64,000 nt of DNA, from positions 806,001-870,000 of the forward strand of contig NW_026515438.1 in NCBI RefSeq assembly GCF_014898815.1, read 5' to 3'. Positions 31,220 to 43,024 of the stretch are shown here, in pieces. Made by a program: the position numbers and the translations under genes. The notes under the pieces are model-generated. The model saw nothing but the letters and a program-made list of their open reading frames with translations, did not search any database and was not told the origin of the DNA. The stretch comes from Panonychus citri. Its lineage: Eukaryota; Arthropoda; Arachnida; Trombidiformes; Tetranychidae. Position 1 is the stretch's first letter. Each line of letters begins with the position of its first letter.

Positions 31220-31978
31220 TCTTCTAGATGGTCCAAAGTAAATCTCATCTGTTTCAACTTAAGAGACAACATATCAGGAGCCAAAACCAATAGAAATATT
31301 TCATCACTGTAACCGAATCTATTAAATAAAAGAAATAATAATTATTAATCAATCGGTTGATAAAATACAAAAATTAGTGAGAAAATAATTAAATGAATGG
31401 GAAAACAGTTCTAATGAGCGAAATCTATTGGATTAAAAGTAACATTTAATGACCATTAATTACCTTTGATTAATAAGTATTGCAATTTGAAAAGAAATCA
31501 ACAAAATTGACCATTTAAAACCACAATTAAAACGCAATTAAGTGAGTTAATTAAACTCAACGGTTGAGTTTCAACCCCAAGAAAAAACTGAAAAAATGTA
31601 AACATTTCACAGGAAAACAAAGAAGGCGCCAAGTTTAAAATTCGAATTTTTTATTTTCGTGAACATTATGATATTGATAATCTGAGAATCTCGACAACGC
31701 TAATTGCACTTATATTTAGATTTTAACTCTGTTAACAGAAATTCAATTACATGAAGCTTTTTGAGTAGTCACAATACTTTTATGTCTAGTATTTGGCAGT
31801 TTAGGATATACTTTTGGATCATTAAATTAACGAGCTAAGAAATTAAGATCATATTGATAATTTAAGTCTCGATTCGCGATTTAAATTTATCAGATTACTA
31901 ACAATTTAAAGGGGAAACATTTCTAACAGTTGAGGTTAATTATTAATAAGATTATTCTTCGTTGGCGTTAATTTCTGC

Positions 31979-33199
31979 TCAACTTTCCTTCCAGGTCAAT
32001 TCAATCGGTTTTCCAATTCGAGCTGATTCCGTACACGCTTGAGCTACTTTAGTGGCCGCCATCACCTCCATTGGTTTTACTTCAATTGCGCTCAAACCTG
32101 AAAAAGCAATTCGTTGATTAGTATTGGGCTAATGAGAGGTTTATAATTTACCTTTGATACAGTCGACAAAATGTTCTAATTGATTAGTATAAGATTCAGT
32201 AAATCGGGAAATATGACAATGATGATAAGGGACTGTAGTTGATCTCGATTCAGAATCTAGAGTAACATAAGTTGGTCGTGTTGAAGGTCCAGTTAACAGA
32301 CCTTTAGAACCGAAAACCTCGAGTCGTTGGTCATAACCATAAACAGAAGATCGAGACATATCGATGGTTCCTAAAACACCAGAGGTAAATTTAAGAACCA
32401 CAACAATAGTATCGTAATCACCTGAATCTCGAATCTCAGGATCAAAAGCTGTCCCCGTGGCGATAACAACATTTGGATATTGACCAACAATCCAACAGAT
32501 CAGATCAATGTCATGTATCGCTAAGTCCAGGAAAATATTAGTCGATCCTTTATAAGCTGAATGACGAAGTGAATCTCGGGAACACATTTCAACCCCATGA
32601 ATTGTACCGATCTCTCCCTTTTTGACACGATGTCGAACGATACGAAACGCGGGATCGAACCGTCGATTCATAACAGTTAACACAGGAAGATTTCGTTGTA
32701 TTGCTAATCTGAACACTTTTTCAATGGTTTCGATGCGCTCGGCTAATGGCCTTTCACACATGACCGCTTTTCCAGAGCTCAAAGATTTAAGAGTTAGGGA
32801 CTCATGAAGTCCCGTTGGAGTGCTGATGATTACAGCATCCACATCGGGGTCACTAAAAACTTCGTCGGCACAATTAGGGTGAATCATCTTTACGTCTTTC
32901 AGGTTGTACAGGTACTCGAAATAGTTTGCACGTTCGACATAAGATTCAACGCAATAGACCAATTGAATTCGTGAATTTTTCAAGACACGGTCAATCCAAA
33001 CTGTTCCAATTCGACCTAAACCAAACAGAGCCACACGAACTCTACTTTGATCATAGTGTAAAAGTCCATCTTTACCGACCAATTTGACCGCTTTCTCTAT
33101 TTTGTCTGAATCATGAACGTAACCATTTCGAAGGACCTTCCAACCAGTAGCGTCTCTTTGATATCTAAACATTTTCAATGATACAAATTTTTTAATCAA
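31979..33199 (-). CDS. Gfo/Idh/MocA oxidoreductase, inositol 2-dehydrogenase-like, 388 aa, two exons
   Basis: NAD(P)-dependent sugar or polyol dehydrogenase. Exons are 33,199-32,152 and 32,097-31,979, joined GT-AG with a 54-bp intron. The Rossmann fold starts VRVALFGLGRIG (GLGRIG at 60-65). The STPTGLHE segment and the family motif EKP, here KAVMCERPLAE, follow; then the catalytic region with DLAIHDIDL and the C-terminal alpha/beta domain ending IELTWKES. The roughly 55-residue N-terminal extension is unusual, and a second Met (MFRYQRD) at 33,172 could be the start. The gene is intact while its left-arm copy lacks the cofactor domain. The substrate (myo-inositol or another polyol) cannot be told from sequence. 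Bacterial YrbE-like proteins are close in motif, so transfer is possible but not shown. Confidence 0.85.
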
Positions 33200-34348
33200 A
33201 TTGGAAAATCACAATTAATCTAATTTACTCTCAATTATTATAATTAAAGATCAATATTAAAAAAAATCCATCTAACTGTCACCACGATGAATATGAAAAT
33301 AATACTATGAACAGTTCAGTTGATTTAAAATAATGATACGAAACTGATCATAACCTCTAATTATCACGGTGATCATGTGTATTAGATTAGTAATCAATAG
33401 TAATCAAAATATGAACCATTGTTTCAATCGGTCCAATGATCATAATTAAAGCGAAATAACAACAAAAAATTAACATGAGTTATTCATGTAACAATCAGAA
33501 TCAAGAATTATGGTCAACCAACTGTGTTCATGGTCATTCAGGTGTAATTATATATTCACTAGCAAATGACAATTTTAATTGATCAAATAGACCTGACAAT
33601 CAAGTGAATTCATTCAAAGGGGAAAGGCATAATCAACAATCAAAAAAAGAATCAGGTAATTAGAGACTGTGATTAAAACGGATTGAAATCAAATTTAGAT
33701 AAAAAAACTCTAAGAAAAAAGTATCAACTTACTTTTGGAAAAGCAAATCGTATTCACATCCAATTCTGATCATTACTTTTTCTTGATTGTTCACAATTAA
33801 CCACAAATGATGAACTATTCTAGTTAAACTTTGTACCAAACTCTATTACAATTAAAGTCCGAACAGCAATTAAGCTGAATGAGTAGACCAGAGATTCTCT
33901 TATATAACAATTAAAAAGTATTCTGACAGAATTGATCCAACTTTTTCTAATCATTTTCTTCCTCTGATGATTGATATTAATTATCATGGGTCCTAATTAA
34001 TTGTTATCGTTTATCCTTCACCTAATCTCGATTAATTGTTCACCTTCATCAATATTGTCCTAAATACTATGGACCATTAATTAATCGCCAAAATTTGATT
34101 ATACAAAATTAACGATATATCCAATCAAGATTCATTTTATGATCTCATCTTAATTGTTTTACATTCAAAAATTAATCTCTCATTAATTATGCTTTGTTTG
34201 AGATTTATGAATGCTATGAATTATTTAATTTGATCATAACTTTGCACACAATCAAAGAAATTAATTGTAATTGTTGAAGATCTAAACTTAACTGATTATT
34301 TGAGTTTCGTGACTTTCAATTTATTTTTGATTGTAGATACTTAATTAG
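33200..34348. other. AT-rich intergenic DNA, upstream of the dehydrogenase
   Basis: No coding similarity. The promoter of the minus-strand dehydrogenase should lie here, but no clear core element was identified. Confidence 0.5.
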
Positions 34349-34392
34349 ATACATGGATTTTACTTCGTTCTACAACAATGAATCTGCAATAA
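34349..34392 (-). repeat. 44-bp fragment of WDR45 exon 3 start
   Basis: Matches 38,271-38,314 and the complement of WDR45 around 40,490-40,533 almost base for base (ATGGATTTTACTTCGTTCT). It is a third copy of the same piece, about 3.9 kb from the second. Confidence 0.75.
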
Positions 34393-34504
34393 AAACAAAA
34401 GACAAGTGAAGGAGAGTTTCCTATGGTTCCAGACCCGACAGGCAGCTTGTTTTGTCCTTAAAAACCACGATTTATAAAATTCTGAAAATTCAACCACTAA
34501 AATT

Positions 34505-34800
34505 GAAGAATCGTTAAAGTACAGGGCATGGTTTGGCCGAGAGATTGAATAAAATTAACGAAGGACAATTAAAGTTTACATCGGAAGTTAATCTTATAGA
34601 ACGCGATTTTAGATCATAAATGTTATTTGGATCGGCACCAGAAAAGTAAAACTTGAATATGGAATCGATTTGATCTTTGATTATATTTTTCAAAGCATAA
34701 GTCACTTCCTCTTTGGTATAATTGTAAGCACTTTCAAGGGTTACAACTGGTTTGAGTGAGGGAAATGGTTTCGATTAATCTTTTTAGAAAAGCCAAAAAG
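34505..34800 (-). other. Coding-like minus-strand fragment, unknown
   Basis: An open frame reads PFPSLKPVVTLESAYNYTKE, then TYALKNIIKDQIDSIFKFYF and GADPNNIYDLKSRSIRLTSD to a stop near 34,514. Composition looks protein-like, but no family is recognised and no start is in context. It could be the remains of a gene cut by rearrangement. Confidence 0.3.
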
Positions 34801-34952
34801 CATCGGTACATTGAGCGACACTATTGAGATTCTTTATGTGATTCGAGATCTCTCTACTCTACTACTAAGATCTCTCTAAATAAGTTCGTTTTTTTGCTAG
34901 GTTGGATTATAAATGGAGAATAAGAAACGTGCAATTCTTAGACTTCATCCAT

Positions 34953-36573
34953 TTATAGAAATGAATTATCAAACTTTCGATAAAGTTCATTAGACATCAA
35001 TAGTTTCTCATCTGTAGACCCAAAGTAAACATCAATTTTAGGATTTCGTGAGTGACAATAGTTTTTCACGATTCGTTTTTCTGCTAAATCAGTCGTATCA
35101 TATTTGGTATACAATAATGACAAATGAGGTAATACACTCATAATCTGGATCAACTCATGTGAAGATAGCGAAGCATAATAACCACATATACTTAAGTATC
35201 GACAGTTTGGAAACTTTTCGATAGTTTCTAGTATCTTTTCTCGATCCTGTTATAATTGTTGAGAGAAAGAAGCGAAATCCTTAGTTAGTCTTGATAGTTT
35301 ACCAAATAATTCGTGGCTATTAAAGTCTTACCCAATTAAGAAATAGATTCAATCTTTGGACATTGAAGTTTTTGTTGATTTGATTAAATAGAATCATCGG
35401 ATGAGTATGAGCGCCCAGAGACAGGTTGAGTAAATTTGGACACAGGTTCAAGAATTTTATAACAGTCGATCCATTTTTTGAAGTATCTTCAAGCTGAAGA
35501 TGTAAAAGATTTCCAAATATCGGTAATTGGCTTCCGAGTTGAACAAAATCTAATAAAAAATAATCGAAACTAGGTCAAATTTTGGCATAGAGACAATGAA
35601 AACTTACGATAATCAAACTCATCACCACAAAAAGTAACAAGTCGCTCGAGATTCGGCAGATCCTGGGCAAATTTCAAAACATGTGAGTAAATTCACACTT
35701 TGGAAGTAATTTCCAATAGCATTTCCAAGAGATTTCAATTTCTTGAAATGACCAAAAGTCCTGAGATAACTTGTAACTATTAGGTCATTACTAATTCCTA
35801 GAAATTGAATATCACTCAAAAATGATGTTATTCTTTTTTCTTCTCGTTTTAAAATTTTACATTCGTGATTCATTTCAAACGGATAATCTAAACAGCTCAA
35901 GCCTTTAATTTGGTTTGCGTTGGCCAGTAAATGAGCTAAGAAAGCACAAGAGCAGTTTGCACTGAAATTTTCAAGATGGATAATCTAACATAGAATGAGA
36001 ATAAATTTTTTTTTATTTAATTTTAATTTTAAATTTTAATATCATGAATAAGAAAAGTCTTGTCTTTGTAAAACTTATTTCTTACCTTAACATTAGGAAG
36101 AAGTTTAGAGAGTTTAATTTTCTTCAAGGGCTTTCTGTTTATAAGCAGAAAGTTATCACAATATATTGTGATAATACATTTACGAGTCGATGGAAAATGA
36201 CTTTGTTTAAGAGAATCATCAATCTGCATTATAGTAGTTGCCAATATAACTATGGTTGTAAATTTGATAGAAAGTCATTATGAAAATGTAATTTAAAACA
36301 ACAGAAATCAAAATAATTCTTACCGTCTAAGTGAATGATCTTCTTCAGTCCCTTTTCCGCCAATGTTTTCCAGCGCCTACAAACTGTAATTACATTAATT
36401 TATTAGCATTAAAATATAAATTCAACGGAAAACTAGAGATCAAGAAAGATGATCTTTATGAAAGGAATCAATCATTTCCATTTACCTTTCATCAATGTAG
36501 CAAATTGGCGCAATTGATAAAACTGATCAAAAATCAAAAGAAAACAATCATCAGGTAAATCGTTGATATTCAT
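34953..36573 (-). CDS. F-box protein with leucine-rich C-terminus, six exons, one frameshift
   Basis: F-box proteins bind SKP1 and select substrates for SCF ubiquitin ligases. Exons: 36,573-36,486, 36,383-36,324, 36,249-36,086, 35,984-35,608, 35,549-35,332 and 35,246-34,953; all have GT-AG borders and matching phases. The N-terminus MNINDLPDDCFLLIFDQFYQ with VCRRWKTLAEKGL across the first intron is a clear F-box. The rest has irregular Leu-rich repeats (FLNLCPNLLNLSLG; LPNLERLV; FPNCRYLSICGY). The sum of exons is 1201 bases, one too many. The frame slips in exon 4 near 35,690, between QSVNLLT and VLKFAQDLPNLERL. With all splice sites intact, this is either an assembly error or a young pseudogene. 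An ATG further up (36,681) is open but less likely. Confidence 0.75.
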
Positions 36574-36724
36574 TGTTGAAAGTTGCATGAAACAATCCAA
36601 ACAGTGATTCATATGATAAAAGATACAGAGTCTCTCTGAGAGAATTTTTCTTGACCAAAAATCCGATAGTTCGAAATTCAAATGTCCTTCTGCAAATTTG
36701 CCCTATCATAGGTAACCTGTTATA

Positions 36725-37197
36725 GATACCGAAGCTAGTCGATCGAGTCAGCCAGTCGATCAGCTCGACTCGAGTCGAAGCCGAAAATCAATCAACTCGG
36801 TCGACTCAAGTTAGTCGACATTGAGTCGACTTAAATACAAAATTAACTTGAATTTCGAGTCATATCGTCCACTAATTGAGTGGCACTCAAAAATCAAGTG
36901 TAACAACTTATAGATTTCCTGATTTTGAATTTAGTATAAAATGTTTCAATTAGCCTCAGAGAAAGGTGGAAATGCAGTTTTCAAAAAGAAATCTTCTTAC
37001 GAGGCTTAGGCCAAACTTTTTTTCTGTTTGAATTCAATTAATTTATTAAGTTTTAGTTACAAGTGAGTCTACTAGTGAGTGGTTAAAGCACCGACTTCGG
37101 AAGTCGGACTTCCACTCGGTCGATGAGTCGACTTAGAGCCGAGTGAGTCGAAAAAACTTGCGAGTCAGTCGTCAGTGTTTCGACTAGCTTCGGTATC
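36725..37197. mobile_element. 473-bp GTCGAC-rich MITE with a 12-bp direct repeat at its ends
   Basis: Terminal inverted repeats GATACCGAAGCTAGTCGA / TCGACTAGCTTCGGTATC (18 bp, perfect). The flanks carry an exact 12-bp direct repeat TAACCTGTTATA (36,713-36,724 and 37,198-37,209). Subterminal regions are crowded with GTCGA/TCGAC. No ORF. A degenerate relative lies at 4,339-4,647. The target duplication is longer than in Tc1, hAT or piggyBac and comes closest to Mutator-like elements (usually 8-11 bp). Confidence 0.88.
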
Positions 37198-37209
37198 TAA
37201 CCTGTTATA

Positions 37210-37879
37210 CACTAACTAACGGCCATTTACTGACCATTTGAAGAGTTCGTCTTTGTCCAATCGCGCCTTTCAAACCAGATAAAACACGTGGTCTCAATAA
37301 ACCAGAGAAACAACTTTTCGAAACTTTTACTTAATCATGTTACAGAAATAGCCAGAGCTCTTACTATATGTTCTAGAATATTGTGATTCTTGGAAATTAA
37401 AGTGATAATATTAACTGCGAATTGTGTTTCCAAAACTATTGATCTTTAATAAAAGTTTATCAAAATTCATAAATATTAATAGATAATTAAAAATATTGAA
37501 CAAAAATAAAACTGATCAACTTTATAAAAGAAAAGTGACTAAATTTTCACTAGATTTTAAATATGATTAGTTAGCAGATTGTTTAGTGATTTAATTTCAC
37601 CGAAAATTGAAAAGATTACTTTGGATTGGTAGTTGTTAATTTCCAATCCATTTTTGATCATCTTTTTGGCTTGATCACAATCAACACAGAGAGACTTTGA
37701 TTGGATCCATAATTGTATAATGATTAACATTTAGTTAACTTCTAAGGTTAAATTGGGATCATTTAATTTCTCAAGAAAATGAAGATGTTGATCTTGTTAT
37801 ACTTTGGATATTTTTAATATCGAAATTATTTTAATCTTGGCAATCATCAGCATCCATTGACCGCATCAATTTTTTAAAA
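37210..37879. other. AT-rich intergenic DNA
   Basis: No gene seen. Confidence 0.5.
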
Positions 37880-38054
37880 TCACCTGTTGGAGTCCGTCCT
37901 CATCGTTTCTGGCCAAATGGCAAGGGCCACGATCTAATCCACCTCCATTACCTCCTTACCCACTCGTAAGGAGCTAATGTCAACCGCCAACAGTCATGGT
38001 GGGAACACCGAGAAGACCCCAATTAACCGGAAAGGATACAATGAACACCAAGAT
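37880..38054 (+). other. GC-richer coding-like fragment abutting the WDR45 partial copy
   Basis: Composition jumps relative to the flanks and one plus-strand frame is proline-rich (PRSNPPPLPPYPLVR, then QPPTVMVGTPRRPQLTGK) with a single stop. It ends exactly where the inverted WDR45 copy begins. It looks like a piece of a coding exon of an unidentified gene. Confidence 0.35.
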
Positions 38055-38405
38055 CAATGGCTCCTTGGTGGGCAAGTATATTTACTGGGGAAGAAGATGC
38101 TCCAGGAGAGGCCATATTGAAGTCCATCACTTGTAAAGAGCCCGTTTTATGACCAGGAAATACCATCACTTGTCGTTCACTCGTCGTATATGGACTCACC
38201 TCACATAGACCTCGAGGATTATCACCAGTCTCTACAACGAACAGTTTCTTAGGATTATTAGGGAATGAGTATACATGGATTTTACTTCGTTCTACAACAA
38301 TGAATCTGCAATAAGAAAAAAATAAAACAAATTAATCAAATTAGAAATTTAAATCAATCAGAAAATCTCAAATCAACAATAGTAATAATCTGTTATGGTG
38401 ATGGT
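38055..38405 (-). pseudogene. WDR45: Inverted partial copy of WDR45 (intron 2 end plus exon 3 start)
   Basis: Reverse complement of about 40,405-40,750, with few differences. It includes roughly 90 bases of intron 2, the acceptor and the first 250 bases of exon 3 (SKIHVYSFPNNPKKLF to NILAHQGAI). The presence of intron shows DNA-level duplication. It sits 0.85 kb upstream of the WDR45 start, in opposite orientation. Confidence 0.9.
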
Positions 38406-39258
38406 TAAAATCAAAGCTCTTAATTGATCAATTGAAAATGGAAATAGAAAACAGGTAATGTAATAACTATTAATATAATTAATTAGTTATATTATTGTAA
38501 CTCTAATAACCTAAAGTAAAAAGCAAATGATATAATCATTGAGTTTCACCATTAATCAAGGTCAATATCAACAATTACCAATCTAATTAATGAGTAAAAC
38601 AGTAACATGTAATATAATCATTTCCAGACTTCTCTCTCACTTCAATGACAGAATAAAACAAAGAGATGAATATGAACATATATACACACACTTAGGGTGA
38701 ATAGAGTAACAATTAATTAGAGAGAAAGGCGAAAAAATGATTAATTAATAAAAACAGAATCTAAAAAATTAATACAAACATTTAATTCCTTGAGTGTTGA
38801 CCCAAAGTAACACAACAAGTTGGAAAAGAGGACGAATTGTTTTTCTCCTCTCTCATTTCTAAAGATTAGCTGATCAACATGAAGATAAACATCTGACACT
38901 CTGAATCAGGTAAATAAATTTTCAATGGAATTAAAGATAATTAAAAGATAAAAAAACCGAAATTAAAAAAAAGAGAAACAATTTAATTAAGAAGAAAATT
39001 AATTTAAAGTAAACAAAAAATTTCGAATTTGACTGAAGCGACTCCTATGGTCGAAAATCGAACTATCATATAAACAGAAATTCTTGTCACTTTTGTTTAC
39101 TATTTAAGGGATTAATTTTGGTTCTTTGTTGTTTTAACTTTACCTTTGGTAGTTAATTGGTTTTTCAAAATTTCTGGTTTCTTTTTACTTGCCTACTTCC
39201 GGATTATCTTATCCTTCAACCCTATATACCCAAGTGTCCATCTCCATCTTGTTTAAAT
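38406..39258. other. WDR45 upstream region
   Basis: AT-rich. The WDR45 promoter and 5' UTR are expected in its right part. An in-frame upstream ATG at 39,157 exists, but the residues it adds are not conserved. Confidence 0.4.
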
Positions 39259-41935
39259 ATGACGGAAGTTGATGATATTTCAACTCTCAATTTAGATGGT
39301 GATTCCGATGTGTTATTATTAGACGAGCCAATGTCGACCGAAAAGAAAGAGATAAATAATATTGATTTTAGTCATGATCATAACCTTTTTACCTGTGCCA
39401 CTGAATCGGGTGTGAAAATTTATCATGCTGATCCTTTAGTGCTTAGAACTGAGCTTCATTCATCTATGGTTGGTTCCATTGGTCTTGCTGCAGTTCTTCA
39501 TGCTTCAAATGTAATCGCTCTGGTTGGTGGTGGATCGACACCTAAATTTGCAGAAAATGCAGGTTGGTAACAAATAGACAATAATCTAATTCCTAATTAA
39601 TTACCTTATTCTGTAATCAATCCATTGATTGTGTCAAAAGTCTCTCTCTTTCTCTTGCTTACTTGAGCTTTTTTGTATATTGTTTTCTTTGTCCTTCTAA
39701 TCATGTGAGAATCAGGAAATACAAAACAACCCAGAAATCCTATCTCATGTTAATTGTTGTGTTACCTGATTGATTATTGATTGTTTGATGGCCTTGATCA
39801 CAATAGAAAAGTCTATTAAATTGAAGAGTAATCTTGAGAATCTTGGAATGAGAAACCCTCTAATTATGGTGATTGTGTTACCTTTGGAATTTGTTTATGA
39901 ATTTTGATTGTTACCATTTTCTATTTATAGAAACAAAGAACCAGAAATTTGACTTTTGATAATAATTAATTTGCTAATCATTTTGTTTTACAATTTATCT
40001 ATTCCACAGTATTAATTTGGGATGAATGCAAACACGATTTCATGCTGGAATTCACATTCTCATCAGCTATTCTTAATCTTAAACTTCGCAAGGACAGGTA
40101 ATGGAAATACATGGAAACCATTGTTAAGAATCAATAATTTCAACAATTAATCGAGTCTGATTAACATCAACTGACCCTTAGGCCTAATGCTAAAATCAAA
40201 GCAACATCAACAATTTGTTACTTGCCTTGATTACACTAATAACTAGAGACCAATTCAAACTAGATTACAATTGATCTTATTCATGAACAACTTAGACATA
40301 ACAGTAAATCACTTAATTTATCAAAAATGGTTCCATTGAAAATTATATCCATATCACTTTATAGCCTAAAGGACAAATCGAAATTATTTCAATTATTCAA
40401 CTGATCACATAACAGATTATTACTATTGTTGATTTGAGATTTTCTGATTGATTTAAATTTCTAATTTGATTAATTGGTTTTCTTTTTTTCTTATTGCAGA
40501 TTCATTGTTGTAGAAAGAAGTAAAATCCATGTATACTCATTCCCTAATAATCCTAAGAAACTGTTCGTTGTAGAGACTGGTGATAATCCTCGAGGTCTTT
40601 GTGAGGTGAGTCCATATACGACGAGTGAACGACAAGTGATGGTATTTCCTGGTCATAAAACGGGCTCTTTACAAGTGATGGACTTCAATATGGCCTCTCC
40701 TGGAGCATCTTCTTCCCCAGTAAATATACTTGCCCACCAAGGAGCCATTGCATGTATAGCATTGAACAATCAAGGAACCATGGTAGCCACTGCCTCATTA
40801 AAGGGAACCCTAATCAGAGTTTATGAAACATCGAGAAAACGCAAGTTGTTGAGCTTAGACGGGGAAGTGACCCTGCGACCGTTTACTCGATTGCATTCAG
40901 TCCAGATTCCGATTTTCTGGTTACTTCAAGTGATAAAGGAACTGTGCATATATTTGCTCTTAAAGATACTCGATTAAATCGTAAATCAGCTTTCTCGAAA
41001 ATGGGAGGACTTCTTGGTCAATACATCGAATCACAATGGGCTCTAACCAATTTCACGATTAAAGATGATTGTGCCTCCATTTGCTCATTTGGACCGAGAA
41101 ATAATGTCTATGGTATGATAGCTCATTTGAAATTGGAATTATTTCTGATATTCGCCAATTAATCAGCGAAAATTTATCAACACAATCGATCGATTAGTAA
41201 CCAATCAACAGAAAGATTTATAGATCACCAATAGACTAGGAATTAACTCTAATTGAACAATATTTATATAAAAAAGTGAAAGAAAAAGTTTTATCATTAC
41301 GATGATTTAATTCAACAGTGAAAAACAACAATAACAAGACGAAAAAGATTAGTTAACTAATAGTCTGATTTAGTATTAGGAGATAATCTGATTATTTTGA
41401 GTAAATGAGGAGAAAAGTATTACAATCAATTAACTGTTATAATCAAGAAAATGAGTTAATTGTTTTATCGTTTATTGTTTTTTCAAACTTCAATCAATTG
41501 TTACTTAAATTGCTCATGAATTTCACCCTGAGATTGAATTTTCTCTGAGGGTATAATGAGTTAATCAGTTAATCGATTCGTTTATTATTACCCTTGATTC
41601 TGTTGCTTGAAAATCATGTATCTTTAATTGAGGAAAAAGATTTGGAATCTTTTTCTTTTCAGTTGATTAATTATATTATTAATCCCTCATTCGATTATTA
41701 TTATTATGACATTTATCACTTGTTTCTCTCTCTCTCTCTCTCTGTTTTTTAATCTTAATTGTATCTAATTAATTGTTATTTGTTTTCTCTCCAACAATCA
41801 GCTGTCTGTGAAAATGGTTCATTCCATCGGTACTCATTCAATTCTGATGGTGTTTGTAAACGAGAAAATTACGAAAGATTCATTGATCTTCCAATTGAAA
41901 CAAGTGACGATTCTGAAGGACATGCAGACGTTTAA
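39259..41935 (+). CDS. WDR45: WDR45/WIPI4, PI3P-binding autophagy protein, four exons, one-base frame problem
   Basis: PROPPIN beta-propeller that binds PI3P and the lipid transfer protein ATG2. Exons: 39,259-39,562, 40,010-40,097, 40,500-41,112 and 41,802-41,935, GT-AG with matching phases. Diagnostic WIPI4 segments: GSIGLAAVLHASNVIALVGG, VLIWDE, HVYSFPNNPKKLF, the HQGAIACIALNNQGTMVATA blade, HIFALKDTRLNRKSAF and the C-terminal YERFIDLPIE. The phosphoinositide motif FRRG of the family corresponds to ELRRGSDPATVYSI, but the bases just before it (after RKRKL, about 40,850) are one short, breaking the frame. Summed exons give 1139 bases instead of 1140. A single missing G (GGTT read as GTT) is the simplest explanation. 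The expected product is about 379 aa. Confidence 0.9.
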
Positions 41936-43024
41936 CTAAATCTCAACAATTAACTTTCTTCTTAATTTTACCTTTTTCCTGCTTCCTAATTGTCCACCAA
42001 CAATCAACGATAATTGTTTATTACCTTTTCAATTTAAATCAAAAGAAATGTATATTTTATCATAACGTCAAAACAAGTTCAGTCTTGAAATATCAATTTT
42101 GTCACTGGAAACTTTGATCAAATCAAATTTTATCTCCAAGACCATCAACAATATATAAATTGTTTGATTCCAATTGTAATAATAATCAACCATGATGATA
42201 ATTAATACTGTTAATATCATAGTTTCAATGTGATTGTCATGCAATTTTTTTTCTCTCTCTCATCTTTTTAATCAACTGGAAAGAAAACTCTAGAAACTTA
42301 TCAAGTTAACAATCAATTCAAGTGCAGATGATTAGTAAACTGTTTCAGTTAATTTCTTATCATCAACAATCAGATTAACCTGCTATTCAATTTGTACTCA
42401 AAAATTGATTGGTAATTGTAATCATCTTAAAATATACATGTACATCTCATCGTATTTAAGTTAATTGCTAGTTAAAAGTAAAGTGTTGAGACAGAATTTT
42501 GTTTTTGTTTTTGTTTTGTTTTTCGGATAAACAATTGTAATTAGTTTTTTTCTTTGTTTTCCTTTCGTCGTTAATTAAAAGATTAAAATTGTATATGTAA
42601 ATTTGATGAAAACGTGATTAAGTACAAATAAAATTGTAGATAACATTTGGATTACTTGGTTTGATTGTTGTGTGTTTGTTTTAACATTTTGGATGAAACA
42701 TATTATATTTAACTATCAATTCGTACAAAAATCGGTCTCTTTTTTTTCCAATAGCTGAGAACATGGTAATTAGTTGGTAAATTGTGTTGATAATTTGTAG
42801 GAAAATTAAAGATACAGTATTTGAATTGTAGTAGTTGCAAGATGAAGTATGGATGGCGGAGAGAAAGAGAGAGAGAGAGAGATGTATATATAAAGGAGAG
42901 AAAAAGATCTTAATGATGATGGAAATTGTTGGTGTTTTTCACAATGAACTAATCGAAATGTAGATTCCATAACCAATAGATTTTACAATTTTTATTTTCA
43001 GTTGATTTATTTTCTTGTTAAGTT
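41936..43024. other. Convergent 3' region between WDR45 and PGRMC
   Basis: AT-rich 3' UTR-like DNA with AATAAA-type signals (for example near 42,628) and a GA run at about 42,860-42,884. No gene seen. Confidence 0.5.

Larger units (their letters stand above)
27224..32779. repeat. Right arm of the 5.55-kb inverted duplication (source)
   Basis: 5556-bp block, reverse complement of 10,626-16,172. Both borders lie inside ORFs that continue uninterrupted beyond the arm (ORF1 below 27,224, dehydrogenase above 32,779), so this side is the original locus. Confidence 0.92.

Noticed and set aside
39157..39258. Upstream ATG extending WDR45 by 34 residues
   Set aside because: The added residues are hydrophobic and unlike any WIPI N-terminus; start at 39,259 fits the family better.
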